64,000 nt of DNA from Whitmania pigra (GCA_021613335.1 JAJTWR010000053.1:200001-264000), one strand, 5' to 3'. Shown: positions 11,340 to 22,425, counted from the first letter of the stretch. A program made the numbers and translations. Notes: generated by a model from the sequence alone, not told the origin.

Positions 11340-11510
11340 GTAAATAATAGAGCACACTATTCGATAATTTCCCAACCAGCTTATTGTGTCTCACGATGCA
11401 AATTTGTGAAAGAAAACATTTTTTAAATAACGATTTCAAATATTTTATTTAATTATGTTCAAACGATTTGTAATGTATTTCGGTTATCATTCGTAAATGC
11501 TCATATTTAA
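11340..11510 (+). pseudogene. Relic of promoter plus first codons of exon 1
   Basis: The sequence around 11395-11510 matches the start region of copies E and G: CTTATTGTGTCTCACGATG, then the motif ATGTTCAAACGATTTG, then TTATCATTCGTAAATGC. One ATG-TAT codon pair is lost and the match ends after the signal-peptide codons, where it joins the downstream module. A mirror relic lies at 24480-24655. Confidence 0.65.
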
Positions 11511-11514
11511 GACT

Positions 11515-11680
11515 ATTGACCCGTTCTTGTTTTTTTTGTGATTTTTGTACCGAATTCGAGTGGAGATTTGTAGTTGCTTCAAGTGCATTTCTTTTCCATT
11601 ATATTAAAAGTTATTCTGCCTTGTTTTGGTCACGAGTTGTCTGCTTTCAAAATCAACATACAAATACAACAGTAATATCT
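11515..11680 (+). repeat. Truncated copy of the ~210-bp LTR-like module, subfamily 1
   Basis: From TTGACCCGTTCTTG to CAACATACAAATACAAC the sequence matches the second half of the module described at 14719-14930. Its first half is replaced by the exon-1 relic. Confidence 0.65.
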
Positions 11681-11749
11681 AGTGAAACTTTACTAAGTCA
11701 TAGTAATTAAAATTAATTAAATTAAATAATAATTAAAATATTATATGAG

Positions 11750-12480
11750 AACAAACTGAACGCCCTCGATTATTGGCGTTAAACAAAGGGTAGATCGATT
11801 GGAAAGTGCTTTCACACACTGCGCGCGAAAAACCTGATAAATACAAAATAATTCAACAAACGTTTAAGGAACAGTTTTGGGACAATTCACAGAAACTGGC
11901 ATATATAACGAAATAATGGATTTGCGTGTTACCAAGATCTTAACATATCTCGACGAAGTCCTCATGGTGACGTAGTCCAGTAAAGTCTTCTCGACGGAAT
12001 ACGTCCGACTGGAAGTGATTAATCGCTCTTTTCCTTGATATTATTCCAGATACGTTATTGTGAATTTCAAATATTTAGTCATTTTTGACTGTGAACTTTA
12101 GTCGTTACATTATATTTTAAATTATATTATTTTTTATACAGACACCGAATTTACTTTTCCAGCCGTTTAATAAATATTTATTTTAAAGCCTTTGAAACGC
12201 TTTAAAAATAATATCTTACAAAAAAGAGAATGAATTAGACAAATGGTATATCGATTAAACAGTGCTCTCATATACTGTTCGAATATATTCGAAAGCATAC
12301 GGCTCAAACAAATCTGATAAATAAAAAAAATTCAAAAATCTTCTCGAAACAGCAAAGAAATAGTTTCTTACGACTGACAAAAAATGGCATGAGAACTTCT
12401 CGAGACACAAAGTAATAAAATAATGGAACGGCACCAAGTTCTTAAGCAAGTATTCAATATCCAATGATTATTACCAAACC
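11750..12480. repeat. Gene-family upstream spacer with two related palindromic-looking blocks
   Basis: The block at 11755-12060 (GTAGATCGATTGGAAAGTGC, TCTTCTCGACGGAATACGT) and that at 12240-12470 (GGTATATCGATTAAACAGTG, TACTGTTCGAATATATTCG) are two diverged versions of one unit. Both recur before the other gene copies (24900-25200, 25375-25610, 30285-30365, 33060-33370, 37660-37910, 63440-63660). Between them, 12047-12110 is a scrap of exon 4 followed by the same 3' sequence seen after the true exons. No gene is present. Confidence 0.65.
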
Positions 12481-12484
12481 TACA

Positions 12485-12720
12485 TATTATTTTTTAATTG
12501 CAATATTAATACAATGTTCTTAATTGCAATATTAATCTGCAATATTAATACAATGCTCTTAATTGCAATATTAATCTGCAATATTAATACAATGTTCTTA
12601 ATTGCAATATTAATCTGCAATATTAATACAATGCTCTTAATTGCAATATTAATCTGCAATATTAATACAATGTTCTTAATTGCAATATTAATACAATGTT
12701 TTTAACTGCAATATTTTGCA
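12485..12720. repeat. Minisatellite of TTGCAATATTAATACAATG units
   Basis: About 39-bp double units (AATTGCAATATTAATCTGCA, then ATATTAATACAATGYTCTT) repeat roughly five times, giving a spurious open frame of FLIAILICNINTM repeats. The equivalent array upstream of gene B (25630-25800) has single ~27-bp units instead, so the array has been remodelled since the duplication. Confidence 0.88.
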
Positions 12721-12971
12721 AGACATCTGTTTTAATGAGGATAATCAAATGCAATTAAAGCTTTTAAAACATGCGTCCAACGTAAAAAATAACTAAATAA
12801 TGACATGATAAGAATGCGTAAACAAATTATTCAATATTCTTTTAGAGTGTTATAGGGATGTCCAATTGCAATTTGTGCTTTCAAACGGGCGGCCATAAAT
12901 GCTATCTATTCTTTGGATAGATGGATGGATCATCTATGGCTGGCACGCATTGCACATCAACTAATTTGATT

Positions 12972-12979
12972 TATAAAAG
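12972..12979 (+). promoter_or_regulatory. TATA box of gene A
   Basis: TATAAAAG sits 82 bases before the ATG at 13054, within the conserved context TTTGATTTATAAAAGC. The same box and spacing recur before copies B, C, D and F, while flanking spacer is less conserved, which supports a promoter role. Confidence 0.6.
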
Positions 12980-13053
12980 CAGAGTGTCTCACGTCGGTAA
13001 TATGTGACAGAAAAATATTTATTAAATTGAGATTTTAAATATTTGATTTGATT

Positions 13054-14478
13054 ATGTATGTTCAAACGATTTTAAGTATATTACTGTTATCATTATGTGT
13101 CTGGGCATTGGAGAATTCTAGAAAATTTAGAAAAATATATGATTGCAAAGGAAATCCTGGGTGTTCTGAAGATATTCCATTTGACATTGAAAAAGGCATC
13201 GATAGCTCTAAGCGTTGCGCTATTCATTGCATCAGACGAGCATCTTGCGTCAGTTTCAACTACTGGAGAACCACACGTTTATGCCAATTATTTGATTTTT
13301 TACCTTACAAAATTAAGGGAAACAATCTTTGCACTCATTACCAGGTATTCAATCAATTGATATTTTTCAGTTTTTTATATTATAAAAGTTGTATATATTT
13401 TAAGTATTTCGTGCTTATATGACTAAAAACATTTTTTTTAAATCCCGCAGTCTGATCCAAAAATTCGTTATTTAAAAAGTGAGAAAATTTCTACTTCAAT
13501 AATTATTTTTTATAATTAGAGTATAATCATTATCAATACGGATTTTAAAGGCTTTGAAGCCGTTCCTAATATAATAACCTTAGAAAATTATTGTATTATA
13601 AAAATGCAGATAAGTTTCCATCTAATCAATTATTTGTTTTAAAATATTATGCCACAGATCCATAATTTTCAAAAGTAATTAACTGAAATTGAAACAGCTG
13701 AAAACTTGGCTGAATACCGCCAAACTTGCCAAAGTGCAACTGGCTTGGTTGGAGGAAATGTCTTGTATTCTTGGTTCGCCGTTGATGGCCTGTTACTAGC
13801 AGACGTAAATACAGGTTTTTGCGCTCATACTAATCATGGTGATTCTGGAAATAACTGGTTCATGGTGGATTTGGTGTACACTGTCAAGATCGTCTACGTG
13901 CGTGTCTTAACCACCATGCTAAACACTTATTTTAGTGAGTTTTGCAGCTAATTAAATAGTTTTTAAATCAGGAACAAAATGCTAAGCAATGCATGCGTTT
14001 TATGCACAACCATCGATAATGCTCGTTCTGGAGCAAAGTATATTAAACGACCAAAATGAGTTGAATTACTAATTTACTTTTGCACTGGTCAAAGACCATT
14101 CTATATGAATATTTTGTCTTTTAATTTGTCGAATTTTTAAATATTAATTCAATAATTAAAAGTTAAAAAAACAAAAGTAAATAAACAATAATAATAATAA
14201 AAAATAATAATTTATTCAACTAAGGAATTAGATACAAAAATCTTACGATTGGAACAACGAATGATTCCTGGTTGATTAAGACACCCACCAGAACTCCCAT
14301 CAACTACCCCATATGTGGCATCTACCAGGGACCTATTCCCTATGGTGATTGGTTTGAAGTTTATTGCCAGGCTGGCACTCCTTCTGCCAGATACGTTATC
14401 GTCCATCAAATGCCTGCTCAATCGCTTTATGGTGGTTATATGTGTCTCTGTGAATTTCAGGTTTTTGGTGACTTTTGA
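13054..14478 (+). CDS. Secreted PAN/apple + fucolectin-like (FTP) lectin, gene A
   Basis: Exons 13054-13344, 13451-13478, 13698-13934 and 14225-14478 give 269 residues. The start is the ATG of MYVQTIL; a TTG two codons upstream is not used. Exon 1 carries a signal peptide (to about residue 20) and a PAN/apple-like cysteine module with RCAIHC, ASCVSFNYW and LCQLFDF. Exon 2 is a 28-nt micro-exon coding SDPKIRYLK. Exons 3-4 code an F5/8C-like fucolectin domain: ENLAEYRQ, the AVDG loop, CAHT, WFMVDL and the terminal LCEFQVFG, which hold the calcium-site residues of eel-type fucolectins. The RGD-CC fucose-binding segment of eel fucolectin is not recognisable. Introns 2 and 3 are phase 1. Donors are GTATTC, GTGAGA and GTGAGT. 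A possible fifth exon (14533-14579) would replace the last two residues. An AATAAA lies at 14567-14572. Predicted role: extracellular carbohydrate recognition, perhaps immune; function unproven. Confidence 0.8.
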
Positions 14479-14532
14479 CGAACTAGGGTTATATTACGCA
14501 ATTTTTTTATAATATTTTATGTTTCTCAACAG

Positions 14533-14579
14533 ACACTGAATTTACAACTTGCTTTACTCATGATGTAATAAATGTTTAA
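14533..14579 (+). other. Possible alternative fifth exon of gene A
   Basis: After the GTTTTTG that ends the lectin domain, GTGACT at 14468 can act as a phase-1 donor. A pyrimidine-rich TTTCTCAACAG ends at 14532. Splicing would add DTEFTTC and about eight more residues to a TAA at 14577-14579. Copy B (27608-27654) and copy F (52209-52252) keep the same acceptor and frame with DTEFT. In D the AG is changed to AC at the matching place, so D cannot use it. The unspliced product ends GDF and is also complete, so both forms are possible. Confidence 0.4.
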
Positions 14580-14718
14580 AATAACACCTTTGAATCACTT
14601 TTTGTAGTAAAAATCTGTTTTCTCAATGGAGGCACTTTATGCTATGAAAATATTCAACTTCTTGCCTAATCTTTGCAGTATACTGCATTTAATGATTCAC
14701 AACAAGGTACAACAAGAT

Positions 14719-14930
14719 GTGAATGTATCCGCGCTTTACACTTGGCGGACTATTTAAGATGTGAACTTTGACCCGTTTTTGTTTTTTGTGATTATCGTAC
14801 CGTATTCGAGTGGAAATTTGTAGTTGGTTCAAGTGCATTTCTTTTCCATTATATTAAAAGTCATTCTGCCTTGTTTGATTGCGAGTTGTCTGCTTCCAAA
14901 ATCAACATACAAATGCAAACAGTAACTAGT
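14719..14930 (+). repeat. ~210-bp LTR-like module, subfamily 1, full copy
   Basis: The module starts TGTGAATGTATCCGCGC and has a TATTTAAG TATA-like box after GGCGGAC. It ends with TATATTAAAAGTCATTCTGC, CGAGTTGTCTGC and a CAACATACAAATGCAA tail. Near-identical full copies lie at 28110-28312, 42936-43142, 52450-52650 and 63161-63365; partial copies at 11515-11680, 24660-24820 and 29868-29985. A related module (subfamily 2) follows about 500 bp downstream each time. The order TATA-like box, ATTAAA/AATAAA-like signal, short tail resembles a solo LTR, but no primer-binding site or internal region was found, so the class is uncertain. Confidence 0.5.
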
Positions 14931-15241
14931 GAAACGTAACTAAGTCATAGTAATTAAAACTGTATATTAAAATAATAATGGTAATAATATTAATATTAAT
15001 ATAAATAAGATTAATAAATAATAGATAATAAATAGTACATAAAAGTTTATGAGGTTGAAGCGAAGTTTAAATCATAATTTTTATTGAAAGGAGGCTTCCA
15101 AGTAGATACTCAAATGTAATATCTAATGATGGATACTATTTTTTTATTTTTATTCCAAAGAAAAATCGGGACAGGACTTTCCGGTACCCCTAATGATCTA
15201 CCATTTTTTTTTATTGAACAGAACGAGAAATAAACCTGTAT

Positions 15242-15400
15242 TGTGTCCGCATGAATATTGTGGACTACCTTTAGTTGCATTTGACCTAGAATTTGTTTAC
15301 GTTTCGAGTCGAAGTTGCCGCAAGTTTCAGTTCTAATAAAGTGGTCTTGTCTTATTACAATTACGAGTTATTCAATACTCAAATACAACAAAAAACATAA
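15242..15400 (+). repeat. LTR-like module, subfamily 2
   Basis: It begins TGTGTCCGCATGAATATTG and contains GACCTAGAATTTGTTTACG, AATAAAGTGGTCTTGTC and TTACAATTACGAGTTAT, ending with an ACAACAAAAAACA tail. Position by position it echoes subfamily 1 (TGTRTCCGC, GGACTA, CGAGT, AATAAA/ATTAAA, ACGAGTT, CAACA). Other copies lie at 28648-28812, 43460-43616 and 53002-53170. Confidence 0.5.
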
Positions 15401-16025
15401 AAGTTTTTTGGGTTTATATATGTAACTGGTCGAGAGGCTAATAGCCACGAATACCACCAGCCTCAACAAAAATGATACAACATCGAGCGAGGAAGAGACT
15501 TGTATAAGGCTAGCAGGGTGTTTACAAATCGCTAGCTAACTGGCACGAGAGTTGGTGAGAACTTGTTTACTGGCGGCTCTGAGAGGGACGTAATTTTGGG
15601 GGCAGGAGAACAAATGATGTTCACATAATAAATCAACCAAACGATATTTTTACTAAAAATATCTGGTTTATTATTTTTTAATATAAATGATGATGTGATA
15701 GTTCTAATGATTCTAGTAATAATGATAGTTCTTCACCGTTGAGAATAAAGAGTCTAGAGGTTGCAATGTAGAGTAACTCAACTTGATGGCGGAATCGGAT
15801 ATAAAAGTTGAGGTAGATATGCTATTTCCACTAAAAATTTAAAAAACCTAAAGCTGATAAAAGCAATCATAAAAAATACATATCTAAGCTACAATATATT
15901 TACTGTAAATAACAAATAATCTAATGTTTAATGAAACGCACTAGCGCGCTACATCATCTTATCGGCGAATGTGGGAGTCTTGTCTTCAACCCAATCTGGA
16001 CAGCTGGAGAGATACCTGACTTGCC

Positions 16026-16026
16026 C

Positions 16027-16076
<50 letters not shown>

Positions 16077-16077
16077 C
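16026..16077. repeat. (CAA)n microsatellite
   Basis: About 17 perfect CAA/ACA units inside the 1.8-kb insertion. They generate a polythreonine stretch in the overlapping spurious frame at 15971-16219. Confidence 0.95.
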
Positions 16078-16348
16078 CATGCTCACTGAAACGTCAATTC
16101 AAATCCTGCAATTATTCCTTGCCAAGATTTATGTCCTACTGAGGAAGAAATTCATTTGCTTTGTGTCTCAAACTTTCACGACACAGAATCATGAATGGCA
16201 CTGGCAGATGCAGAATTGAATTTTGGATTATTACAAAAGGGTCAGATTAAATGAACTCAATAATGACTCATTAATGATATCAAATTCTTCTAAACAAATT
16301 ATATTCTGACACACATTTTAGAAAATATTGCAGTTTTTAAGTAATCAT

Positions 16349-17711
16349 CAGTGTTGTAAAAATTACCTCATTTCGGTAACTAGTTACAAGTAAAAGTAAT
16401 ACCTCAAAAAGCTACTTAAGTATAAGTAAGAGTATTGTCTCAAAAATTTACTCAAGTAAAAGTTAAAAGTTACAGCGTCTAAAAGTTACTTTTAAGTAAC
16501 AATTACAAGTAACTTTGATGCCGCCATTATTGTGATCATACATCATTCCGTATTATTTAAAAGAAATTGTTTCTCTTATCGTTAAAACAATTACTGGTAT
16601 TAACTGCTAGTACTAACAGTCATTAAGTAATAACATTTGAACTAATGCATTCTTTTGGTGTTTTTATTATTTATTACATTACAATCACAAATTTTTGTTA
16701 ATTTTTAACATAACTAAGTCCTCGAATAGTTTGTCACTCATTATGGTCCTTCAGCTGTTCTTTGTCATACCAGAAGAGCTGAATAAACGTTCAACAGCTG
16801 CACTAGCTGGCAGAGGAGTGTTCAACTGGATAAATAATTTCTTCAGGGTATTGCTTCCAGTAATAATGTTCACGTCATCTGATCGGTCTCGAAGATACTG
16901 CATCAGAATATCAGTTGACCTTGTGCAATTGAAGAAACTGTCTTCAATACTGTCAGCATCAGATGAACGAAGGCTCAAAGCTCGTCTATCTTTGGTGCAT
17001 TAGAAGATGCTATTTTGGCTACCAGTTTCTCATCAAGCTTGACAATCGTTGGCAACAGATATCCCATATTCCTTAATTTCTGTTGGATGCATGCGTTCCA
17101 CGTGCTTCTTCAAGTTAGATGAAGAACCTTCATATGCTGAACATGTAGTTTGTGTTTCTGTTGGCAGAGTAGGCATGCATACTTATATGATTTTCCTTTG
17201 ATTGAAATTTGAACATTTTGTTCTAATACGGCCACGGACTATCTTCACCCTTGTTCCTCTTATCTTCGCTAACGACACTAAAAATGGCTTCAAATGAATC
17301 CATACTACGATATATTAAATCTTATATTATTATATGTATATAATATATATATTAAAAAAGCTTCGGTATGACTAATCAACAATTTCCGATTTAAAACAAA
17401 AACGACCGGCAATAACCACAATAACAAAAGAGCGATGATCGGGAAGGGGAAGGTTCTCGAACGAACCAAAGAATAACAATCTAGAATTTAAATTTTTTTT
17501 AAAATAAATTAAACTAATTTAAAATGTTATTTATGTTACTTTGTAACGTCTTGCGCCAAAAAGGTAACGAATTAAAAGTATGACCAAAAATAGTAATTTG
17601 TTACAAGTAAGAGTACAAAATTTTTTTTGTAATTGTTACAAGTAAAAATTACCAAAAAATGTAATTAATTACAGTACCGAATTACATGTAATTCGATACT
17701 GCACAACACTG
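16349..17711 (-). mobile_element. hAT transposon relic, family 1, copy 2
   Basis: The termini are CAGTGTTGTAAAAATTACC at 16349 and its diverged inverse ending GCACAACACTG at 17711, the same as the element at 5108-5823. The minus strand at 16751-16978 encodes the end of a hAT transposase, with the dimerisation motif LPASAAVERLFSSSG. The remaining ~1.1 kb has no open transposase, so it is a deleted derivative. No matching 8-bp duplication directly flanks 16349 and 17711; instead TATTTAC flanks the larger segment 15904-17711. Confidence 0.75.
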
Positions 17712-17764
17712 TATTTACAAATGAGTGTCTTAGGCTGACCACAAATAATGATTTTGAAGCTTAA

Positions 17765-18123
17765 AACAAATCGTGGGAGAGAGAATTAAAGAACTTAGTT
17801 TTGAAATCACTTCCAAAATTAAGGACAGCAGAAAGCAAATTCAAATGCATCTCTGTCTGCCATGACTTGACTAAAGCAGAAAGAGACCAGTGTAAAAAAT
17901 TGTTGGAAGAGGCTAAGAAAGAGCAAGTTGAAGATCAGTCGGAGGACTACATTTCCAGAGTGAAGAGCCATCCGTGCAACATGAAACTAGAAACTAGAAA
18001 AGCTGAGGAGGAGGTAAAATTAGAAATTAACAAATTAAGTAAGGATATCGATAGGGTAAGAGCTTTGAAATGTGTTTATACCAAATTGACGGAACATAGA
18101 ACTGAATCAGACTGGGTTTACTG
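17765..18123 (+). pseudogene. LINE ORF1-like fragment, copy 1
   Basis: The frame codes LPKLRTAESKFKCISVCHDL, TKAERDQCKKLLEEAKK and SEDYISRVKSHPCN, then a coiled-coil-like EEEVKLEINKLSKD tract. The "T..ER...K.LL.EAK" helix followed by a "RV+G.P"-like strand is what I associate with the RNA-binding ORF1 of animal non-LTR retrotransposons. The start codon is missing. A second copy at 44177-44457 is cut at KLSKDI by the duplicon junction. Family assignment is from memory of the pattern. Confidence 0.45.
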
Positions 18124-18414
18124 ATTTTTTTTAAACGGTAATAAAACTGTAAAAATGTCATAAATGAATGTTGGCTGTTAATTTCATTGTGTTTTGTTCA
18201 AAAAAATTTGCAAAGCTATGGCAGCAGTAAATTTTTGAAGATTTGATTCGATTTGGGATTTGATTTGATTTGATGTGGAATTTTAAGATTCTATTTGAGA
18301 TTTGGTTGTTGAGATTTGAATCATTTTACAGATGATTTGAGATTTGACCATGGAGATTCGATTTGAGATTTGCCCATCACTGATACCAATGCTTGAAGTA
18401 TAGTAAGCAAGGTT

Positions 18415-18670
18415 AAAAGAACAGAACTCGAGCTAATTGCTGATACGTTATAGCCATATATAATTGGCATTACTGAGTCTTGGGCAAAAAAAGTATTCAA
18501 AACTCTGAGCTAGCAATTGATGGCTATGAGAGGCTAAGGAAGCATGAGAAGGAGGAGTATTAATGTATATTAAGAATCATATCAAAGTAATGGAAAGGAA
18601 TGAATTTCAAAATGAAAACTTTAAAGAGAGCTTATGGTGTGATATTTACATAGATAAATTTAAGCTTCTT
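18415..18670 (+). pseudogene. LINE endonuclease-domain fragment
   Basis: Read across frames, the stretch gives IIGITESWAKK, a glycine-tyrosine DGYERLRKH and GGVLMYIKNH. That is the order of the catalytic-glutamate and glycine-rich strands of apurinic-type LINE endonucleases. Together with the ORF1-like piece 300 bp upstream it is probably one 5' LINE relic; reverse transcriptase is absent. Confidence 0.55.
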
Positions 18671-18717
18671 TTAGAGATTTGCTACACTTGGGTGCTTACC
18701 TTTGAATGTTGAATTTT

Positions 18718-18960
18718 TGAATTTTGACTTTGGTGTTGATGATCCTGTTTACGTCCTTGTAATATGTTTTTATGGATTATCCAATGCAGTCGGTGGAAAT
18801 CTGGTTTCCAATTGCACTAATAATTAATAGAATATTATTCAATAATATTACTAATGATGCTGATGATGATAATAACAAAAATAATATTAATGTTGTAATG
18901 ATAATATAATGATGTAATTTAATTTAAGTATAATAACAATAAATAGGATAATAATAATAA
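18718..18960. repeat. Second arm of the duplication with 73-300
   Basis: It shares GACTTTGGTGTTGATGATCC, CTTGTAATATGT and the following ACTAATGATGCTGATGATGA run with the left end of the window. An ATA/AAT low-complexity run (18940-19000) separates it from the hAT element. Confidence 0.7.
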
Positions 18961-19000
18961 TAATTATAATAGCTATATTAATAATAATAATAACAATAAT

Positions 19001-19623
19001 AAGGGGTCTCAAACACGCGGCCCGCGACGAATACATATTAATAAATATTTACATTACATTTTTCAATTGTTCTATTGCCGGTGTTTGAACTATTGCAAAA
19101 GCGCCATCTTAACCCGGAGAAAATCTTACCTACTTATTTATTCGTAGTCCTTCGAGAGTCACGAGAAAGATTTCCAAAGTTACTCTCTGCTACTGCAAGC
19201 ATTCTTGCAATGTTTGGCAGTACATATGCATGTGAACAATCCATGAAAGTTAACAAGTCTGTACTGAGGTCACAGCTCACTAATGAACATTTGCAAGCAA
19301 CACTGAGATTGGTTTCTTCACACAAAATCAAGCCTAATATTGATGCCCTTGTTGACGTAAAACGCTGCCAGGTCAGCAGTCAGTACAGAAAGTGACTGAA
19401 ACCTAAGTTAACCAAATACAGATACGCCAAAAACGATACATAAATTGACTACATTACATTTGTAATAAATGGATTTTAGAAAGTTTGTAAAGCACTACGT
19501 TCTTATTACGTTGTCTTGTTTATTGACTTTTTATCATTTTAAACAAGTTCTGGCTATGCCGCCCTCGAGGAACGTTAGAAGTCATCACTTGGGCCGCGGA
19601 GCAATTTGAGTTTGAGACCTCTG
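19001..19623 (+). mobile_element. hAT (Charlie-like) transposon fragment, family 2
   Basis: The ends are AAGGGGTCTCAAACACGCGG and the inverse of CAGAGGTCTCAAACTCAAAT (right end at 19623). The frame 19078-19395 is the C-terminal hAT domain: LLSATASILAMFGSTYACEQ, then RSQLTNEHLQATLRL, of the type found in GTF2IRD2/ZBED-like transposases. The right flank TTCTAGAGGGTCTC matches the empty site at 2541 exactly. The left flank does not carry the matching TTCTAGAG copy, so the left side has been rearranged. The coding piece lacks start and catalytic core. Confidence 0.75.
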
Positions 19624-19739
19624 TTCTAGAGGGTCTCTGAGATCTTCGAAGAAATGGATTCATGAAGCTATGGCAATTATTGTCGAGTTTGCAGATACAA
19701 ATTTTCAATGACTTGATTAATAAACAAAACTTTTAGCAT

Positions 19740-20740
19740 TTAGCAGTAAAATTTAAAAAAGCTACAGTTTACTTGCAAAGATGAATGCTATAATCTGAAA
19801 AATTCATAAGTAATAATAACATTTTTAATATTAATGATGACAATAAATAAAACATATGTATATTCTTGTAATGTATAATCATAAGTATAATCTTCAAATT
19901 TTCGATTCAATTAAAATTTCTTAACTTATCTGCAAAAATGAATAAATAAATTTCAAAAATAAAGAAATATTAACAAAAAACACCACAGCTAGAAACACAA
20001 TATTTATTTGTTATGCAAATACTTAATAGTATGTTTAAACTTTTATTTCAATCACATTTCTTTGGATGGTCAGTTAGTCACCAAACACAAGGCGAATAAA
20101 TTTTTTGAGAACCGTTGTTAAGCTATCTTTTGGTTGTGTCAAATTTTGAGAACGTCTCATATATTTTTTATAAGATAATTATTTATGCATTCTTCTTAAA
20201 TTAAATATTAATAATAATTAATAACATATTAATAAATTAATATAAATGTTTCAATAAAAACACCTTTGGCTAATACGACTGCATAAAGTTATATTTAGAA
20301 GAAGAAAATGCTGCAAGCCGGAAAATATTTCGCTTTGTTTCTAGATTGCCTGATCGGCAATACTTGGAGATATAGTTGTGATTGATTAACATGACATGTA
20401 CTTAGAGATAAAAAATGTGATAAGTAATATTTAATTATTTACTACTCGACAAAAATAATTTTATTAGATGTTGAAATGCGTAGTAATTACTAGTAATGCT
20501 TTGATTGTTCTTTATGTACTGGCTAATTTTGCGTCGGTTGCTGACTGGTTAAGGCTTTTTCTTTGGTGCGATCCCATTTGTAATTCAATTCCTAGCTTAA
20601 TTTATAATTTCTATAATTGATATTTTATAAACTTAACAATAATTTAAGATGATGTCCATACCAAGTTAACACATAAATACCAGTATAAATGATGACTTAG
20701 ATGTTTGCAGTGATGACCTTACACGGTTCATGCTAAAAAG
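19740..20740. other. AT-rich spacer, no gene seen
   Basis: No reading frame, repeat match or RNA fold could be supported. A stretch near 20540-20575 vaguely resembles pol III A and B boxes, but they are too close together (see rejected items). Confidence 0.5.
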
Positions 20741-20744
20741 TTCT

Positions 20745-21330
20745 CGGAGTTCAAATTTGTACCCCTATTCGTTTGCTTTTGATATTGATTCAGAGGCTTT
20801 TTTTGCAAAGTTAGGTTGAACAATATCAACTTTATTTATAAACGATTTAAGTAAAAACGACGTTTAATTAAATGAATAAAACGTTTTTAAACAACACTTT
20901 TTGTCAAATAAAAATTAACAAAATTGCTCATTTGAGATTTAATGTAATTACAAAATTGATTAATATTATTGCGATTAATATCTCCAAATTGTATGGCTAT
21001 ATGCATATCTCGCATTTGATCTGTTGATAGATTGTAATGGATGGGCAGATCAAGAGCACTTCAAACTTGCGAGGCCACAGGTAATAACGTCCCTGTGTTT
21101 TCTTTAATTTAGCTGGTCTTTCATTTATTGTTTCAAGTTTTCCGGAGTTTAGCTCGAAAATTGAATCACATACATTGGTCTCCTGATCAATGGCTGGGCA
21201 AGAGACATATTGCACCCCTTAAGAAAATATGCCAGCATTAATTTACTTCAACAGTTTTACCGATTATTTTTTGCACATATAAAATGGTGCATTTAAAATG
21301 TCCTTGAAGGTAAATGGCGTAAATTTTTTA
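20745..21330. repeat. Duplicon block, copy 2 of 3 (with 2617-3230)
   Basis: Collinear with 2620-3225 over its length, with a few short deletions (for example ACCAAGTCC and ACATGTTGGGTTGAC are absent). It is more similar to the 44452-44870 copy than to the first. Confidence 0.75.
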
Positions 21331-21499
21331 TTTTATTAAATGGATAGAGGACCGAAGCCTCTTACCTGCCCACTATGAAACAGCAAAACATTGAGAAAAG
21401 AAACGAGAGGTTCAATCAGTAATAGACGAGAAAAGGAGACAAGTCATATTCATTGAGAAGGGAAGCTAAGCGACTATAGGTGCAAGCTGAGACTACATG

Positions 21500-21925
21500 C
21501 ATCTGTAATATTTTTCCCATTGACACTGGACCTAAACACAATAAATTAGTCGCAGAGAGCCTATGAGGTGTTACAGTAGTTCTGTCATTTCTCTCGATTT
21601 TGTCGTAAAAAACACAAAATAAATAAAAAATAACATAAAATATGAAAAAAAATACAGGAAATTATAAGCTGCAATAAGAAACAGGTGCGACGCGTTGTAC
21701 TGGTTTCCATTGGCAACTGAGTCTGGGTGTCGTAATTAGAAAGCGCAAGAAGTGGAATCATATTTGCTTTTTATTGTTTTTTTGTGATTTACTCAAAAGA
21801 TGCATATGTCATTTATTGTTATCTCCAAATTTTTGATTTGTATTTAATTATTTTTATTTATGTTTAATCATTGTTATTTTCTGAGAATAACATTTATTTT
21901 CCTGGCTCTCAACTCATCGGAATGA
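21500..21925. repeat. Duplicon block, copy 2 of 3 (with 8835-9260)
   Basis: Same landmarks as the block at 8835; continues into the ~460-bp segment 21930-22390 that is shared with 45480-45740 but lacks a counterpart in copy 1. Confidence 0.75.
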
Positions 21926-22384
21926 TTAAAAAAGTTATGAAATTCAATGTCGTGTGAAAGTCAGAAAACGGCAGTGACATTTGTTTTACAATTACATGAA
22001 TTCTTTATTTTATTACTAGTGTTGGAAAACATAGATATTTTTTGCTGAAAATTTACATTCGTAAAGTTATCGAATAAATTATTATATAACTAACATAAAC
22101 TCAGTAAAAATGTTAGCTTTCATATTTCATTTTTTCAAATTATATTTTAATGACAAATTCCAATCTTCCTACAATTTGAAAGCAGGATCAAGACCAAATT
22201 AGTAACGAGGCAATGAATGCAGAAAAAATTCTATTGATTGAAAAATACGATTAAACTCAATGATTGACTATTTATTACAATTTAAGTTTTTATGCTTAAG
22301 AAAGGATACTTTGGGAGTAGATAGGTGGCGGATTAAAATAAAATTTGGCAAAATCCATTTTTCAAGCATATTATTCTGCCTTTT

Positions 22385-22425
22385 CATGCATGCATGCATG
22401 CATTCATCCATCCATCCATCCATCC
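22385..22425. repeat. (CATG)n / (CATC)n tetranucleotide run
   Basis: CATGCATGCATGCATG is followed by ATCCATCCATCCATCC. At the matching place in copy 1 (9275-9300) it is shorter. Confidence 0.85.

Larger units (their letters stand above)
14640..15903. repeat. Duplicon shared with 42840-44121
   Basis: The two stretches are almost identical for ~1.27 kb, including both LTR-like modules and the GTAACTGGTCGAGAGGCTAA segment. They diverge at CAATATATTTAC, where 15904-17711 is present here and absent there. Both then resume at ACAAATGAGTGTCTTAGG (17715 and 44121). Confidence 0.85.

Noticed and set aside
12514..12705. Open frame with LIAILICNINTM repeats
   Set aside because: Product of the AT-rich minisatellite; the array differs in unit structure upstream of gene B and no frame is kept.
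13097..13360. 87-codon alternative frame (MSGHWRILENLEKY) over exon 1 in all copies
   Set aside because: Shadow frame overlapping the PAN exon; it is conserved only because the exon is, and it has no signal peptide.
14212..14421. Minus-strand 69-codon frames repeated opposite exon 4 (also 27288, 51892, 42394)
   Set aside because: They are antisense shadows of the conserved lectin exon 4, not independent genes.
20530..20580. tRNA-like A and B boxes (TGACTGGTTAAGGC, GGTGCGATCCC)
   Set aside because: The boxes are only about 15 bases apart, no cloverleaf can be drawn, and there is no second copy as a SINE.
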